Source of the DNA: Granulicella mallensis
GTDB taxonomy: Bacteria; Acidobacteriota; Terriglobia; Terriglobales; Acidobacteriaceae
Assembly (NCBI RefSeq): GCF_014203225.1
Contig: NZ_JACHIO010000022.1
Span: forward strand, 39,837 to 103,836
DNA length: 64,000 nt
Direction of reading: 5' to 3'
The notes beneath the pieces were generated by a model, which saw only the letters and a program-made list of their open reading frames with translations, searched no databases and had not been told where the DNA came from. Made by a program: the position numbers and the translations under genes. Of the stretch, positions 44,405-56,900 are shown one piece after another; within the stretch, counting starts at the first letter, position 1, and the number at the start of each line of letters is the position of its first letter.

Positions 44405-46045
44405 ATGTTTGCTTATTTTATTAGGAAAATGCCATTTCGATTCACGCTAGCGATTATTGTAGGCGTCATCAATGGCGTTTCTGCAGTGGGCGTGATCGAG
44501 GTGATCAGTCAAGGGGCGGTGCAGAGGAATCATTTGCCAAGTCTGGTTTGGACATTTTTCGGACTTTGTTTTGTGCAAATTGCCAGTCGCATATCGTCAG
44601 AAATTCTGCTGATCAGCCTAACGCAGGATATGATTCTTGATTTCCGTGTGAAATCATCCGTAAACCTTTTGGAATCAGAATATAAAAAGCTTGAATCGAT
44701 AGGAAAGCCTGGATTGACTGCGATGCTCACATCGGACATCGATATGCTCACTCAATCTGCACACCTTGTACCAAACGTCATTGGCAACGGTATTGTCATA
44801 GTTTTTAGTCTTTGCTATGCCGCTTTTCTATCGTTGAGTGGCTGTTTGATACTCCTTTGCTTTCTGGCGGCAGGAGCCTGTATTTACCATATACTCGAGC
44901 GCCTGCCCCGAGCACAAATGGAGCAGGTGCGCGAACAAACAGATGTCCTCTATGGAAATATTCGGGCAATCCTGGAAGGACTCAAGGAGCTTCAACTTAG
45001 CTCTCGGAGGAAAACCTACTTTCTCGACAATGTCTTTATTCCATCCGTCCAAAGGTTCCGTTCCCTCTATTCGAAGGCGATGATAGGGTACTCCTTCGCC
45101 GTGAATATTGGAGGGATGTTGTTCATTATTGCCATAGGCTTTCTATTTTTTTTGTTTCCCTTTTGGCTGAAAATTGGACCCGCGGTAAGCATTAGTCTCT
45201 CGTTCTTATTGCTTTACCTGATTCAGCCTGTCAGCAATCTTGTCGGATCCTTGCCTGATTTGCGACGGGCTGAAATCGCTATGCTCCGGCTGCGACATCT
45301 GAACGTAGACCTCGCAGCGCATCGGGAGCAGAGTGTGGATGAGCCTTCTGGCGACATATTTTTACCAAAAGCTGGCGGGGCGGAGGCGTTGATTTGCTTT
45401 GTGGATGTATGTCACCAATATCCAAGCCAATCAGACGATAAGACGTTCATGCTCGGCCCGCTGAACCTGTCAATTCGCGAGGGTGAAGTGGTCTTCGTTG
45501 TTGGTGGTAACGGGAGTGGCAAGACCACGCTCGCTATGTTGATTCTCGGGTTTTACGAGCCACACTCCGGCCATATTGAACTGAATGGCCAGATCGTTTC
45601 TAACTCGCGAAGGGTGCACTACCGAAATTTATTTTCCGCCGTCTTCGCAGATTTTTACCTTTTCGATGAAGTACTGTCTGGCGAACACGATTCGAACATG
45701 GTGTTGGCACAGGAATATCTGAATAAATTCGATCTAACCCATAAAGTTGAGATCAAGAAGAACCGTTTTTCGACTACAAAGCTATCGACGGGACAGCGCA
45801 AGCGCATGGCTCTTGTCTCGTCTTATCTGGAAGATCGCCCCATCTATCTGTTTGATGAATGGGCTGCAGATCAGGACCCCGTCTTCAAGAAGGTTTTCTA
45901 TACCGAGCTTTTGCCGGAGCTTAAGAAAAGAGGAAAAACTATTATTGTCATCTCTCATGACGATCAGTATTTCAACTGTGCTGACCGTGTGATCAAACTT
46001 CAAGATGGCGTGATTAAACCATTATTGGACAGCAAGGTCAGCTAA
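44405..46045 (+). CDS. Cyclic-peptide exporter: ABC permease/ATPase fusion (PvdE/SyrD-like)
   Basis: 546 residues. Six membrane helices (about 10-300) are fused to an ATPase: Walker A VVGGNGSGKTTLAML (about 367), Q-loop region NLFSAVFADFYLFDE, signature KLSTGQRKRMALVSSYL, Walker B PIYLFDEWAADQDPVFKK and switch VISHDDQYF. The signature LSTGQ and the DEWAADQDP Walker B are the hallmark of the cyclic-peptide exporter subfamily that includes PvdE and SyrD. It should carry the cluster product, or a peptide intermediate, across the inner membrane. The GGAG site lies about 12 bases before the ATG. Confidence 0.9.
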   Translation: MFAYFIRKMPFRFTLAIIVGVINGVSAVGVIEVISQGAVQRNHLPSLVWTFFGLCFVQIASRISSEILLISLTQDMILDFRVKSSVNLLESEYKKLESIGKPGLTAMLTSDIDMLTQSAHLVPNVIGNGIVIVFSLCYAAFLSLSGCLILLCFLAAGACIYHILERLPRAQMEQVREQTDVLYGNIRAILEGLKELQLSSRRKTYFLDNVFIPSVQRFRSLYSKAMIGYSFAVNIGGMLFIIAIGFLFFLFPFWLKIGPAVSISLSFLLLYLIQPVSNLVGSLPDLRRAEIAMLRLRHLNVDLAAHREQSVDEPSGDIFLPKAGGAEALICFVDVCHQYPSQSDDKTFMLGPLNLSIREGEVVFVVGGNGSGKTTLAMLILGFYEPHSGHIELNGQIVSNSRRVHYRNLFSAVFADFYLFDEVLSGEHDSNMVLAQEYLNKFDLTHKVEIKKNRFSTTKLSTGQRKRMALVSSYLEDRPIYLFDEWAADQDPVFKKVFYTELLPELKKRGKTIIVISHDDQYFNCADRVIKLQDGVIKPLLDSKVS

Positions 46046-46188
46046 AGATTTCACGTAAGAAGGTTTAAAGCGCGGTTAGACAGACGGACTGCGGGTTCGC
46101 AGCTTTCTGATTCGATTGAGTCTTTTGCTTGTATCTGCAAATACTCAACTCATACCTTTAACAATATGAACTCGGCAAAGGAAATGTC

Positions 46189-46575
46189 ATGCAACGTCAC
46201 ATGCTAAAGTCAAAAATTCATCGAGCCTTCGTTACGCATAGCGAACTGCATTACGAGGGCTCCTGTGCAATCGATGAACACCTGCTGGAAGCCGCAAATA
46301 TCATTGAAAATGAGCGCATCGATATATGGAACATCAATAACGGTGAACGGTTTTCCACTTATGCGATCAAGGGAGAACGCGGGAGCGGCATGATCTCTCT
46401 AAACGGCTCAGCTGCAAGGCGGGCTCAACTCGGAGATCTGCTCATCATCGCAGCATTCGCGACGGTTGATGAGGCAGATATTGAAAAGGGATGGAAGCCT
46501 CAGCTGGTTTTTGTGGATGACAAAAACCAAATCAAAGGGCTTCGAGATCATATTCCTGTTCAAGACTGGGATTAG
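46189..46575 (+). CDS. panD: Aspartate 1-decarboxylase (PanD)
   Basis: 128 residues, full length for the family. It makes beta-alanine from aspartate using a pyruvoyl group. The self-cleavage site Gly24-Ser25 is intact ([10 protein letters not shown], identical in layout to the E. coli enzyme), as are [20 protein letters not shown] and the Tyr in that segment. It sits inside the NRPS-PKS cluster, between the exporter and the monooxygenase, away from pantothenate genes. It may supply beta-alanine as a building block of the product, or for extra phosphopantetheine. Confidence 0.92.
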   Translation: MQRHMLKSKIHRAFVTHSELHYEGSCAIDEHLLEAANIIENERIDIWNINNGERFSTYAIKGERGSGMISLNGSAARRAQLGDLLIIAAFATVDEADIEKGWKPQLVFVDDKNQIKGLRDHIPVQDWD

Positions 46576-46729
46576 TCTAAACGAGCTTGCCGCCGTATAT
46601 AGTGACTCAGCTCAAAAGCGCAGAGATTGATGCAATCTCACTGCATCGTGCTTTGTGTCGAAGTCGACTTTAACCATAGGTGTCACGGATTGTGGCACCT
46701 ATGAAGTGTTCATCCATTCAAGGTAAAAC

Positions 46730-47740
46730 ATGACATCAGGTAATCACCATTCTTTGAGCGTCTTTACCGTAATCCCACGAACGCCGGACTCGCTATGTCA
46801 TACGCAGGATTCTTTGGCGTTAGCACAGTGGAGTGACGCAAACAGCTGTTGCGGCATGTTGTTATTCACCGGCACGAGTACCCCCGTTGAGCCGTGGGTC
46901 CTTGCGCAGTCAATCATCGCTACATCGAAGCACCTCGAACCTATCATTGCGGTCAATCCGGCCCATATGCATCCGTTTATGGTGGCTCGAATGATAACGT
47001 CGATTGCTCAAATCTACCAGCGCAAGGTGCATCTTAATTTGATCGCCGGTACTTCGATAGGTGAGCTTTCCGCGCTTGGAGATACGACGAAGCACGAGGA
47101 CCGTTATCGCAGGCTCAATGAGTATAGTGAGATTCTACTTTCACTTATTTCTAGCAAGCGTCCCGTAAGCTCGAAGGGCGACTTCTATCAGGTAAATAAA
47201 TTACAGCTGCTGCCAGCTGTGCCGCAGAAGCTGATGCCAGGATTGTTTGTTGCGGGCCATTCTGTATTCGCTGCACAGATCGCAGATCGCATCGGTGCCA
47301 GTCGTATGCGCATGCTACCTGTCCAATTTGATGAGTTGAAAGGTGTGCCCGCCGCACTTCACTTCGGTGTTGTGACCAGGGATAGCTGGAATGCTGCCAG
47401 GGATGCGGCTATCGAACTGTTCCCTTATGACGATTTAGGGCCTGAGATGCTGGACGTGTCAATGCAAAACACGGATGCAACCTGGAAGCGCGGCCTTCAT
47501 GCCGAACTCAAGCGTGGAGAAAGTAGTGTGCCAACCGTTCCGGGGGTATGGCTGCACCCCTTCCGAATGGGGCAGTCCGATTGTCCTTATCTGGTGGGAG
47601 ACAGGGAGCAGGTTGCTGACATCCTGGTCAATTTGGCTCAACAGGGCAACTCGACCTTTGTTATCGAAACATCTGTTAATACGCGAGAATTGAATGAGTT
47701 GGCTATTGTCATGTCGATGGTTCGTTCCAGACTGACTTAG
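46730..47740 (+). CDS. Luciferase-like flavin monooxygenase
   Basis: 336 residues. An FMN-dependent TIM-barrel monooxygenase of the luciferase/SsuD group: DSLALAQWSDANSCCGMLLF, PIIAVNPAHMHPFMVARMIT and KVHLNLIAGTSIGELSALG are typical early strands; the later GLFVAGHSVFAAQIADRIG and PYLVGDREQVADILVNLA complete the barrel. Relatives occur as stand-alone enzymes or as domains in NRPS/PKS assembly lines, where they hydroxylate or oxidise the growing chain. It uses reduced flavin from a separate reductase, which is not visible here. Confidence 0.85.
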   Translation: MTSGNHHSLSVFTVIPRTPDSLCHTQDSLALAQWSDANSCCGMLLFTGTSTPVEPWVLAQSIIATSKHLEPIIAVNPAHMHPFMVARMITSIAQIYQRKVHLNLIAGTSIGELSALGDTTKHEDRYRRLNEYSEILLSLISSKRPVSSKGDFYQVNKLQLLPAVPQKLMPGLFVAGHSVFAAQIADRIGASRMRMLPVQFDELKGVPAALHFGVVTRDSWNAARDAAIELFPYDDLGPEMLDVSMQNTDATWKRGLHAELKRGESSVPTVPGVWLHPFRMGQSDCPYLVGDREQVADILVNLAQQGNSTFVIETSVNTRELNELAIVMSMVRSRLT

Positions 47741-48135
47741 CGGGAATATTTAGCAGCGATGCGTGTTTTTATGACAGGTCGATAGGTAAGCATTTTGCAT
47801 GCGTAGCCCATTGATGCCGATTGCGATGCAAGCATTATCGAGATGCAAGGGAAGAACTTCTATGCGTTGGACCATCACTGACGCCACTAAGCAGAGGGGT
47901 GAGCGTTAGTGTGACATATAGAGCTCTTATTGAACACATGTCGCCAGCTCTTCAGCCCTAGAGCGTCCTTTTCTAACTGGTATAGAAGGCATTGATCATC
48001 GGCGATCGCTGAGTCTGATTCCAAGCAATATGCTCTGTCTGTATTGCGACCTATGCAGGCTCGTTTATACAGGTAGTTTCTCGCTATATATCACGGCTGT
48101 GTGTCGGCACTCAGGGATCCGATATTTAGGTTGTT
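47741..48135. other. Intergenic region upstream of the first synthase
   Basis: About 395 bases, AT-richer than the flanking genes. It probably holds the promoter of the megasynthase operon. A short in-frame start (MRVFMTGR, near 47,759) stops at once. No gene or clear hairpin terminator was seen. Confidence 0.4.
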
Positions 48136-51100
48136 ATGATTCAAGATCATGGTGTAGCTCAAAGTATTCTGGAAGTGATTCAGGCTCGCGCAGAACAGCA
48201 GCCCGATCGAACAGCATTCATTGCTCTAGAACACGGAGAGCGTGAGATCGACCGAGTCTCATTCAGCGAGTTGGATTTGCGAGCGCGGTCCGTCGCGGCA
48301 CAGCTACAGGCAAGCAGTAAATTCGGGGAGAGGGTGCTTCTGCTCTATCCTTCCGGGATTGACTTTATCGCTTCATTTCTCGGTTGCTTATATGCCGGAG
48401 CGGTCGCAGTGCCAGCGTACCCGCCCTTGAAGAATCGCTTTGCTGACCGGCTGCATTCTATTGTGCAGGATTGCAGACCATCGACAATACTTGTGGACAA
48501 CGCAACGCTTCACTCTATGGAGCGTCGTAGCAACGATCTTTCTGCAGTGGGACAGATTCCAGTTGTCGCAATAGATCGCAATAGCCCACAGTCTGCAGCT
48601 GGCTGGGTACGGCCCGCAGTGGATGGCGGGACCCTAGCATTCCTGCAGTACACTTCCGGATCGACTGGCATTCCCAAGGGAGTAATGGTCAGCCACGGCA
48701 ACATTTTGGCAAACGTCAGGCAGATTGCTTCTTGCGTGGCGGCCGGAGAGGACTTGGTTAGTGTCAGTTGGCTGCCGCTCTTCCACGATATGGGTTTGTT
48801 GGGCACCGTTCTTCTACCGCTTTTTGCCGGCGGCCAGACGGTGCTGATGGATCCTGCAGCTTTTATGCAGAGACCGGCTCGCTGGCTTCATGCCATCACG
48901 CAGTTTGGAGGCACAGCTTGTGCGGCGCCGGACTCGGCCTATCTGCTTTGTGCGCAAAAAGTGAGTGCTGAGGAGAAGAGGCACTTAGACCTCAGTAGTT
49001 GGAGCGCGGCTTTGAGTGGTTCCGAGCCCGTTCGTGCTTCTACCATTGAGCGATTTACGCGGGAGTTTTCTTCCTGTGGCTTTAACGCCAGAGCGATGCG
49101 ACCTGTTTATGGAATGGCCGAAGCCACACTGTTCATTACAGGTCAACCCAAGGATACGTATCCTCTCCTGCAGCGATTCAATACCGATCAGCTTAGTCAT
49201 GGAATAGCCGTAGAGTCGGCAGATGCCGGTGCACAACAGTTAGTGTCTTGCGGTTCGACCTGGGGAGAGCACGCGCTGAAGATTGTCGATTTTGAGACTC
49301 GTACTCTCTGCCGTGCAGGAGAAGTTGGTGAGATCTGGTTCGCTGGTCCAAGCGTCGGCAAGGGATATTGGAGACGTGAGGAAGAGTCCAAAGAGGTTTT
49401 CAGCGCGCATATCGAGGGCGGTCATTCAGGCGAAAACGTCTATCTTCGCACCGGTGATCTTGGTTTTCTCAATGGCGATGATCTCTTTATAACCGGCAGG
49501 CTTAAAGACCTGATTATTGTTGCGGGCAGGAATCTCTATCCCCAGGATTTGGAGCGCACTGCGGAGGACGCCGATCCAGCGCTTGCGTCACATGCTGCAG
49601 CAGCCTTCTCTGTAGAGGAGGACGGAGAAGAGCGCATCGTGGTGGCTATAGAGGTGCGCCGCGAGGCCAAGCGATCGCTCGATTCTGAGGCCACGGCATC
49701 CGCTATCCGCCGCGCTTTGTCCGAAGAGCATGGCGCCTCGCTACATGCCGTGGTTTTTCTACGGCCAGCCAGCATTCTTCGCACTTCGAGCGGAAAGGTT
49801 CAGAGACGCCAAGTTCGCGCCGCCTATCTCCAGGGCGTGGGACTGGAGATTATTGCAAAATGGCAAAAGCTGAGCACTGTAGTACCGGAAGTTTCGAGCC
49901 GATCCGAAAGGAGCAATCTGGAAATGTGGCTGGCGGCGCGCATTTCGCGCCTGGCAGGTATTCCGGTGCGGGAGCTTGATCCTTGGCAACCATTCAGCAC
50001 GTACGGCCTGAACTCGAGTGATGCGATTACCTTGGCGGGCGAATTGGAGGAGCACCTTGGACGCCCGTTTATGCCAACCCTTCTCTATGACTATCCGAGC
50101 ATTGCGCTCCTGGCGCAGCGACTCAACGAGCAGCCTGTAGATGAAACACGTGCCATGCATGGCAGTGAGAATGAGCCAATCGCAATCATCGGCATGGGAT
50201 GCCGTTTTCCTGGTGCAAATAATCCAGAGGCGTTCTGGCAGTTGTTGAAGAATGGTCAGGATGCGGTCGCTGCTTCTCCTCGTCGCGTAATGGGCCTTCC
50301 TCCGACGGGCATGCTCGAAGAGGTCGACCGTTTTGACGCAGAGCTATTCGGTATCAATGCCCGCGAAGCGGAGATGATGGATCCGCAGCAGCGTTTGTTA
50401 CTTGAAGTGGCTTGGGAGGCAATAGAAGATAGCGGAATTGCGCCGTCCAGCCTGGCAGGCAGCCGCACTGCAGTTATGGTGGGCATCAGTGGTTCTGATT
50501 ATGCTCGGTTGATATGGCAGGCGTCGGCCGATATCAGCCCATATGCGACAACGGGCAATGCACTCAGTATTGCAGCTAACCGCATCTCCTATGCTTTTGA
50601 TCTCCGCGGGCCAAGCTGGAGTGTTGATACCGCGTGTTCCTCCTCTCTGGTTGCGTTGCACCAAGCCTGCCAGGCGCTCCGGCGTGGGGAATGTGACACG
50701 GCACTGGTAGGCGGAGCGAATCTTATTCTTGTGCCGCAACTCAGTGCTGCGTTTACTCAGGCAGGCATGCTTTCACCCGATGGGGTGTGCAGGGCTTTCG
50801 ATGAGAAGGCCAATGGTTATGTGCGTGGGGAAGGCGTAGGCGTTGTGTTTTTGAAACGCCTTTCTGAAGCTATCCGTGCTGGAGATCGCATTCAGGCTGT
50901 GGTCCGAGGCGTGGCTGTGAATCAGGACGGCCGCAGCAATGGCTTAACCGCTCCGAACGGGCCGGCACAGCAGGCGGTGATCCGAGAGGCATTGCGAGAG
51001 GCTGGAGTAAAAGCTTGCGATGTCGGCATGGTTGAGGCGCATGGTACAGGTACACGACTAGGCGACCCGATCGAGTTGAACTCTCTGATTGAAGTCCTTG

Positions 51101-53949
51101 AAGAAAATCGCACTCAGGATGATCTTTGTTGGTTGGGATCGGTGAAGACAAATATCGGCCATTTAGAGGCTGCGGCTGGCATCGCCGGTCTCATCAAAGC
51201 CACTCTCGCACTCAGACATCAAGAAGTGCCCCCCCACCTTCACTTCACCTCTATGAATCCTTATATTGCGATAGCAGATAAGCCGTTTCATGTGCCCCAG
51301 GATGTCATGCGCTGGAAGGCTGGGACGGCAGGGCGGATCGCTGGAATAAGTTCATTTGGATTTGGAGGAACGAATGCCCATGCGATTCTCGCAGAGGGGC
51401 CGGTTCGTTCGGAGAGAGCGGTCGTCCAGCAGCATAGAGCGAACCTGCTGGCTTTCGCTGCGCGAACACCGGAAGCTTTAGGGAAGATCGCGGACTCTTA
51501 TGCCGAGTTTCTCAAGAAGCATCCTGAAACGCAGCTTGAGGACTTCGCCTATACAGTCAATCGCAGCCGCTCTTTCCTGGCACATCGTCAGGTAATCATA
51601 TTCTCGAGTCGCGAAGAACTTCTGACGAAGTTGGCGCACAGAGAGAAGCCGAGAGCCACAAGCGTGCGCCGCCGAATTGTGTTTCACTTCTGCGGAGAAT
51701 ATGGCGTCGGAGAGACCGCGCTCGAGTTGGCGACTATGCTCCCCGCCTTCCGGAGGTTGCTAGGTTCAGAGCCCGGAGAGCTAGAGACTCGGGCAATTTC
51801 AGTTTCAGACTTCCAGTCCGTTCTGGCTCAACTCTGGGTCAGGTTTGGTGTGAGACCACAGGCGATCAGTTGGGAAGGGATTGGGAAGGAGGCAGCGCTG
51901 GTCTTCGCCACCTCTCTCGATGAGTCAGTGTTGTTTCTGGAATCGTCCGAGATGTGCCAGGAGGCTGACTGGGTGCTTCCTATCAGCCCGAGCGCGGCCT
52001 GTTGGACTTCGATCTTGGATCAACTTGCTGACTTCTATTTGAATGGGGGAAATGTTGACTGGGCGGTGCTCACTTCCAATATTCAACCACAGCGATTGGG
52101 GTTACCGACTTATCCGTTTGAGCGAAATAGTTATTGGATAGAGGCGTTCACGCAAGAGCATTCACTGCCAGGCAATGTAAAAGCTGATGAACATTCGGAT
52201 GCAGTGCTCTATCGTCGCCACTGGGAGTTACTGAAAAGCACGCCCGGCCTGTGGTCGGCAAGCGTAGGCCATTGGCTGATCCTTGCGGACAGGGGAGGAG
52301 TAGGAGCGCAGCTGGCAATGGAGTTGAGTCGGAAGGGAAATACTTGCTCGCTCATCTCCGAAGTAGAGGTAGAAAAGCTGTCGCTGCATGACCAGCCTCT
52401 GCAGGGCGTCGTTCATTTGGGGAGCCTCGATCTGGAGCCGACTGATATGGCGGGTCGCTCTAAGGTCAGTTCCAGCGTCCTCGCGCTCGTTCGAATGCTT
52501 AAAGGAAACCTAGCTAGTGGCAGCAAAACCCATTTGTGGCTCGTTACTGCCGGGGCGATGCCGGTCTTAGAACAAGACGTACCCGCAGTCTCACAGGCTG
52601 CACTCTGGGGATTAGGCCAGGCAATTGAGGCAGAGCATCCGGAGTTATGGGGGGGGCTACTGGATGTAGATCCCGCCAGACCCAGTGCCTGTTTGCTAGA
52701 TGCGATCGAGGGGAGATTCGGTGAAGCTAGACTCGCCTTGCGGGACGGCCAGCGCTATGCGGCCAAGATCCTTCACGACCATCAGCCCATGGAAAGTAAT
52801 CTGCCGCCCTGCTTTGAGGAGAATGCAACATACCTGATCACCGGCGGCGTGGGTGGTCTTGGCACACGCCTGACAAAGTGGCTTCTGGAGAGGGGAGCGG
52901 GCAATGTTGCGCTTCTCGGCCGGACCGTCCCGCAGCAGTCAGTCAATGAGAAGACGCGCTTCTTCCGCTGTGACCTGGCGAATACAGATGAAACGATGGC
53001 GGTGGTTCGGGAAATTGAGAATTCAATGCCGCCGTTGAAGGGGATCTTTCATCTCGCCGGTACGCTTGACGATGGACTTCTTTTGGCTCAAAACGGTGAA
53101 CGTTTTTATCGTAGCGGTGCTGGAAAAGCAGAAGGCGCATGGAACCTGCATCTGGCGAGCCGTGACATAGCGCTTGATTACTTTGTGCTGTTCTCTTCCA
53201 TGGCATCGCTGGTGACCCTGCCGGGCCAGGGGAGCTATGCCGCTGCTAACTTCGTGCTTGATACCCTCGCGCATCATCGGAGGGCGACAGGCAAGCCCGC
53301 ACTGAGTGTGAACTGGGGACCATGGGCCGATCTGGGGATGGCAGCCACAGAGTATGGAAGGGCTGCAGTCGAGCGTATGTCGTCGTTCAGCGTTGCAGCA
53401 CTGCCTGCGGACGTGGCGTTGACCATGCTCGGGCAGTTGATGAGTTCTGGAGCGATCCAAATCGGTGTCACACAACTAGCCTCCGCAAAACTATCCAGAA
53501 AGAGCGTGTCAGCAATTACCTCGTCACAGCTTGCCGGATTCCCGATAGAGCGGCACGAAGGTCTGGACCGAGATACGGAATTTGTAATCGCCCTGCGCTC
53601 CTGCGCCTCAGTCGACCGTTTTGACTGGCTTGCAGCGAGACTGCTGGAGATCTTCTCAGAAACCCTGCGCCTAACCAACGTGGAAGCTATCACATCGACA
53701 CAGTCATTTTTAGAAATGGGGGGTGATTCAATTTTGGCGCTTGAACTAACCAACCGGCTTTCCTCGACATTGGGCCGCACCCTACCCGGCACACTTCTCT
53801 TCACTTTCCCCACGATCGCGGCTCTGACGGATCATCTGCTTCGCGAACTCACCATGGACCTGGGGACAGCAGATATCGAGGAAGATTCTCGAGACCTGAA
53901 TGAAGAAGAGCTTACAGAGTTAATTGCAAAGGAGATTGGCGGCAAATGA
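48136..53949 (+). CDS. FAAL-ACP-KS-(dead AT)-KR-ACP polyketide synthase
   Basis: 1,937 residues. Domains: fatty acyl-AMP ligase (1-580) with [15 protein letters not shown] (about 171), YGMAEATLF and the FAAL-type [14 protein letters not shown] with Ser in [11 protein letters not shown] (about 626); ketosynthase 679-1087 with Cys834 (VDTACSSSL) and His in [11 protein letters not shown] and TNIGHLEAA; an AT-derived linker (1100-1335) in which GHSxG reads WEGIG, with Gly1248 at the Ser position; KR structural part (1350-1550) and KR (1565-1740) with TGGVGGLG, an LDD motif (B-type) and Tyr in [12 protein letters not shown]-terminal ACP with GGDSILALE (about 1862). It activates a fatty acid, extends it by one unit and reduces the keto group. 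The stop overlaps the next start by 4 bases (ATGA). Confidence 0.93.
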   Translation: MIQDHGVAQSILEVIQARAEQQPDRTAFIALEHGEREIDRVSFSELDLRARSVAAQLQASSKFGERVLLLYPSGIDFIASFLGCLYAGAVAVPAYPPLKNRFADRLHSIVQDCRPSTILVDNATLHSMERRSNDLSAVGQIPVVAIDRNSPQSAAGWVRPAVDGGTLAFLQYTSGSTGIPKGVMVSHGNILANVRQIASCVAAGEDLVSVSWLPLFHDMGLLGTVLLPLFAGGQTVLMDPAAFMQRPARWLHAITQFGGTACAAPDSAYLLCAQKVSAEEKRHLDLSSWSAALSGSEPVRASTIERFTREFSSCGFNARAMRPVYGMAEATLFITGQPKDTYPLLQRFNTDQLSHGIAVESADAGAQQLVSCGSTWGEHALKIVDFETRTLCRAGEVGEIWFAGPSVGKGYWRREEESKEVFSAHIEGGHSGENVYLRTGDLGFLNGDDLFITGRLKDLIIVAGRNLYPQDLERTAEDADPALASHAAAAFSVEEDGEERIVVAIEVRREAKRSLDSEATASAIRRALSEEHGASLHAVVFLRPASILRTSSGKVQRRQVRAAYLQGVGLEIIAKWQKLSTVVPEVSSRSERSNLEMWLAARISRLAGIPVRELDPWQPFSTYGLNSSDAITLAGELEEHLGRPFMPTLLYDYPSIALLAQRLNEQPVDETRAMHGSENEPIAIIGMGCRFPGANNPEAFWQLLKNGQDAVAASPRRVMGLPPTGMLEEVDRFDAELFGINAREAEMMDPQQRLLLEVAWEAIEDSGIAPSSLAGSRTAVMVGISGSDYARLIWQASADISPYATTGNALSIAANRISYAFDLRGPSWSVDTACSSSLVALHQACQALRRGECDTALVGGANLILVPQLSAAFTQAGMLSPDGVCRAFDEKANGYVRGEGVGVVFLKRLSEAIRAGDRIQAVVRGVAVNQDGRSNGLTAPNGPAQQAVIREALREAGVKACDVGMVEAHGTGTRLGDPIELNSLIEVLEENRTQDDLCWLGSVKTNIGHLEAAAGIAGLIKATLALRHQEVPPHLHFTSMNPYIAIADKPFHVPQDVMRWKAGTAGRIAGISSFGFGGTNAHAILAEGPVRSERAVVQQHRANLLAFAARTPEALGKIADSYAEFLKKHPETQLEDFAYTVNRSRSFLAHRQVIIFSSREELLTKLAHREKPRATSVRRRIVFHFCGEYGVGETALELATMLPAFRRLLGSEPGELETRAISVSDFQSVLAQLWVRFGVRPQAISWEGIGKEAALVFATSLDESVLFLESSEMCQEADWVLPISPSAACWTSILDQLADFYLNGGNVDWAVLTSNIQPQRLGLPTYPFERNSYWIEAFTQEHSLPGNVKADEHSDAVLYRRHWELLKSTPGLWSASVGHWLILADRGGVGAQLAMELSRKGNTCSLISEVEVEKLSLHDQPLQGVVHLGSLDLEPTDMAGRSKVSSSVLALVRMLKGNLASGSKTHLWLVTAGAMPVLEQDVPAVSQAALWGLGQAIEAEHPELWGGLLDVDPARPSACLLDAIEGRFGEARLALRDGQRYAAKILHDHQPMESNLPPCFEENATYLITGGVGGLGTRLTKWLLERGAGNVALLGRTVPQQSVNEKTRFFRCDLANTDETMAVVREIENSMPPLKGIFHLAGTLDDGLLLAQNGERFYRSGAGKAEGAWNLHLASRDIALDYFVLFSSMASLVTLPGQGSYAAANFVLDTLAHHRRATGKPALSVNWGPWADLGMAATEYGRAAVERMSSFSVAALPADVALTMLGQLMSSGAIQIGVTQLASAKLSRKSVSAITSSQLAGFPIERHEGLDRDTEFVIALRSCASVDRFDWLAARLLEIFSETLRLTNVEAITSTQSFLEMGGDSILALELTNRLSSTLGRTLPGTLLFTFPTIAALTDHLLRELTMDLGTADIEEDSRDLNEEELTELIAKEIGGK

Positions 53950-56900
53950 ATCCACAAGGGACAGCGAGCCTGAAGGCAGCTCTCGAAGAGTTACGTCTTC
54001 GTCGTCGCGAGATCGAGACTCTTCGTGCAGAGCGCAATCAACCGATCGCGATTATAGGAGCCGCATGCCGATTTCCAGGCGGAAGTATTACACCGGAGCG
54101 TTTTTGGGATCTGCTGGACGGTGAGCGCGACGCTGTGAGCGAAATCCCGCGGGATCGATGGAATATAGATGAATATTACGATGCCGATCCGGCGACACCC
54201 GGCAAGATGGCTACACGTTATGGAGCTTTTCTCGAGCAGATCGATCGTTTCGATGCTGCTTTCTTCAACATTGCTCCGCGGGAAGCTTTGTTCCTGGATC
54301 CGCAGCAGAAGCTCTTACTCGAGGTAGCGTGGGAGGCACTGGAAAACAGCAATATCTCGCCCAAGAGTATTGAAGGATCGCGAACCGGCGTGTATGTCGG
54401 CATCACTACTTTCGATCATGCGATTCGGCTAGGCTCTTTGCCGACGCAATCCAGCAGCTACGTTGGAACCGGGACAGCCTTGAACATGGCTGCAGGAAGG
54501 CTGTCGTATGTGCTTGGATTGACGGGACCCAGTATGGCTATTGATACCGCGTGCTCGTCATCGCTTGTCAGCCTGCATTTAGCTTGCGAAAGTCTACGGT
54601 CTGGCGATACAAAGATGGCGCTTGCGGGTGGGGTACACCTGATTCTCTCTCCTGAAGTGATGGTGAGCTTTTCTCAGGCGCGCATGCTGTCGCCCGACGG
54701 CCGTTCAAAGGCGTTCGATGCGGCTGCTGATGGATACGTGCGTGGAGAAGGCTGCGGCATGGTGGTTCTCAAGCGACTTGACGACGCAGTTGCAGATGGG
54801 GACCGCATTCTCGGTGTCGTGCGCGGTACCGCAGTCGATCAGGATGGAGCTAGTGGTGGCTTGACAGTGCCGAGCCGAGCATCACAGGAACGTGTGATGC
54901 GGCGTGCTCTGGAGCAGGCCGGTCTCGCCCCGGAAGAGATCGGCTACATAGAGGCGCATGGTACTGGTACCTCGCTTGGCGATCCTATTGAGGTCGAAGC
55001 ACAGACCCATGTGTATGGAGCCAACCGACCAGCGGCCAGCCCACTACCCATTGGATCGGTTAAGACTAATATTGGGCACCTCGAGTCGGCAGCCGGTATT
55101 GCTGGGCTTATTAAGATACTTCTTTCATTTAAAAATGGGCGCATCCCCGCGCAGCTTCACCTTGAAAGACTAAATCCATTAACACCTTGGGCGTCGATCC
55201 CGATCACGGTCGCACAGGAACCGATCTCCTGGCCAACAGGCAAGGCAAAGAGGATCGCGGGACTAAGTTCTTTTGGATTTAGCGGAACTACGGCCCACGC
55301 TTTGATTGAAGAACCTCCAGCTATGGCTCCCCGAGCTATCGGCCGGACGACGTTGCTGGTCTCTGCAAAATCTACAACGGCTTTGGAATCTCTCACGAAA
55401 GACTACAGACAGATGCTCGAGGGAGCCTCTGCTGAAGAAATATCGGCTGTTTGTCGATCGGCTGCTGTTGGGCGCTGCCATTTCTCCTTTCGTGCCGCGC
55501 ATGTGTTTTCATCGAACAGTACTTTCACGGGACAAATAAAACGCGGAAAGGCTTTCCGGCTTGCGTTTTGCTTTGATCTTCAGGATGAGCGCGCAGTAAC
55601 TTCGGCAGCTGAGTTATACCAAACAGAGGCAGCGTTTCGGAGAGCTTTCGATAGCTGTGGTGTTCCTCTAGATGCGCTTTATTCAAGACTCGGCAGATTC
55701 GCGGCAGGTTATGCCTGGGCGCAGTTGTGGCGATCCTGGAGCGTCGAGCCTTATGTAGTTCTAGGTATTGGTGCCGGCCAGTTGGTCGCGGCTTGTCTTG
55801 CGGGTGTGATGAAGCGCGAGGATGCACAGCGGCTGCTTGCCGCGTGGGACTCGGAGCAGGAGTGGGAGCAGATTCTGCGTGAGATCCGCCTGGCGCAGCC
55901 CTCCGTAAAGCTGATAAGCAGTGACAACGGTGAGCAGATCTCGAGCAGTCAAGCGTCCGATCCCTCCTATTGGACAAAGCAGCGGAATATCTCATTGAAC
56001 CGTGGCAAGGTCCGGCAAGAACTCGGTTTGCTGGCGATTGACGTTACACTTGGTTCGCTGCGGGCCGGAGCTTCGCTGGAACGCGCAGTCGCGGCGCTCT
56101 ACATCCGCGGACTCAGTGCCGATTGGGACCGCATCTTTGCCGAGAGCGGCCAGCCTGAAGGCATGCTGCCTAACTATCCATTCGAGCGGCAGCGATTCTG
56201 GCTGGAAAAGCCGGAGGTTGCAGCCGTTGTAAATTCCTCTGTTCATTCACAGGTGCTGCCAACGAAACCAGTTGGAGATCCTGCGATCCAGCGGTGGTTC
56301 TCTCATATCTCGTGGGAGGAGATGCCTGCGAAGTCGATGGCATTGACAGAGCCAAGAGGCTCCAGCTGGCTTATCTTTGCAGATCAGGATGGCTTGGGCC
56401 GCAGGCTCGCACGGCTGCTCGCAGCCAGGGGTGTGGTGTGTACTCTGGTGAACGCCGGTGCCGCCGAGAGTCGCGCGAGCGGAATGGAAGCCCTTAAAGA
56501 AGTTTCGATTGATCCGCGAAACGGAGAACAGTTTCAGGAGTTGATTTCCCATTTCGGCGGTGACAATCGGCGCATAGTTTTTCTGTGGGGGCTGGATAAA
56601 GGAGAACCCTTTTCTCATGCAGCAGCCTTGCTCCTGCTGGTTCAGAAGGTCAGCACGATTCGGCCCAAGAATAGCGTGAAGATGTGGGTCGTTACGCGCG
56701 ATGTCGTCGGAGCTGGCTCTTCGCCGCAGATCTCCGGACTTACCCATGCGTCGATGCGCGGTCTTGCCAAGGGTGCTCTGGCGGAACACCCCGATTTGTT
56801 CGGATCGCTCATTGATCTAGCTCAGACGGCGTCGGATGACGAACCTGAGGTACTTCTGGCAGAGATTCTGAATGGTGGAAGAGAAGATCAGGTGGCGCTG

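Noticed and set aside
47759..47786. Start resembling an SDR epimerase (MRVFMTGR)
   Set aside because: It stops after eight codons and nothing downstream continues the fold; a chance match is likely.
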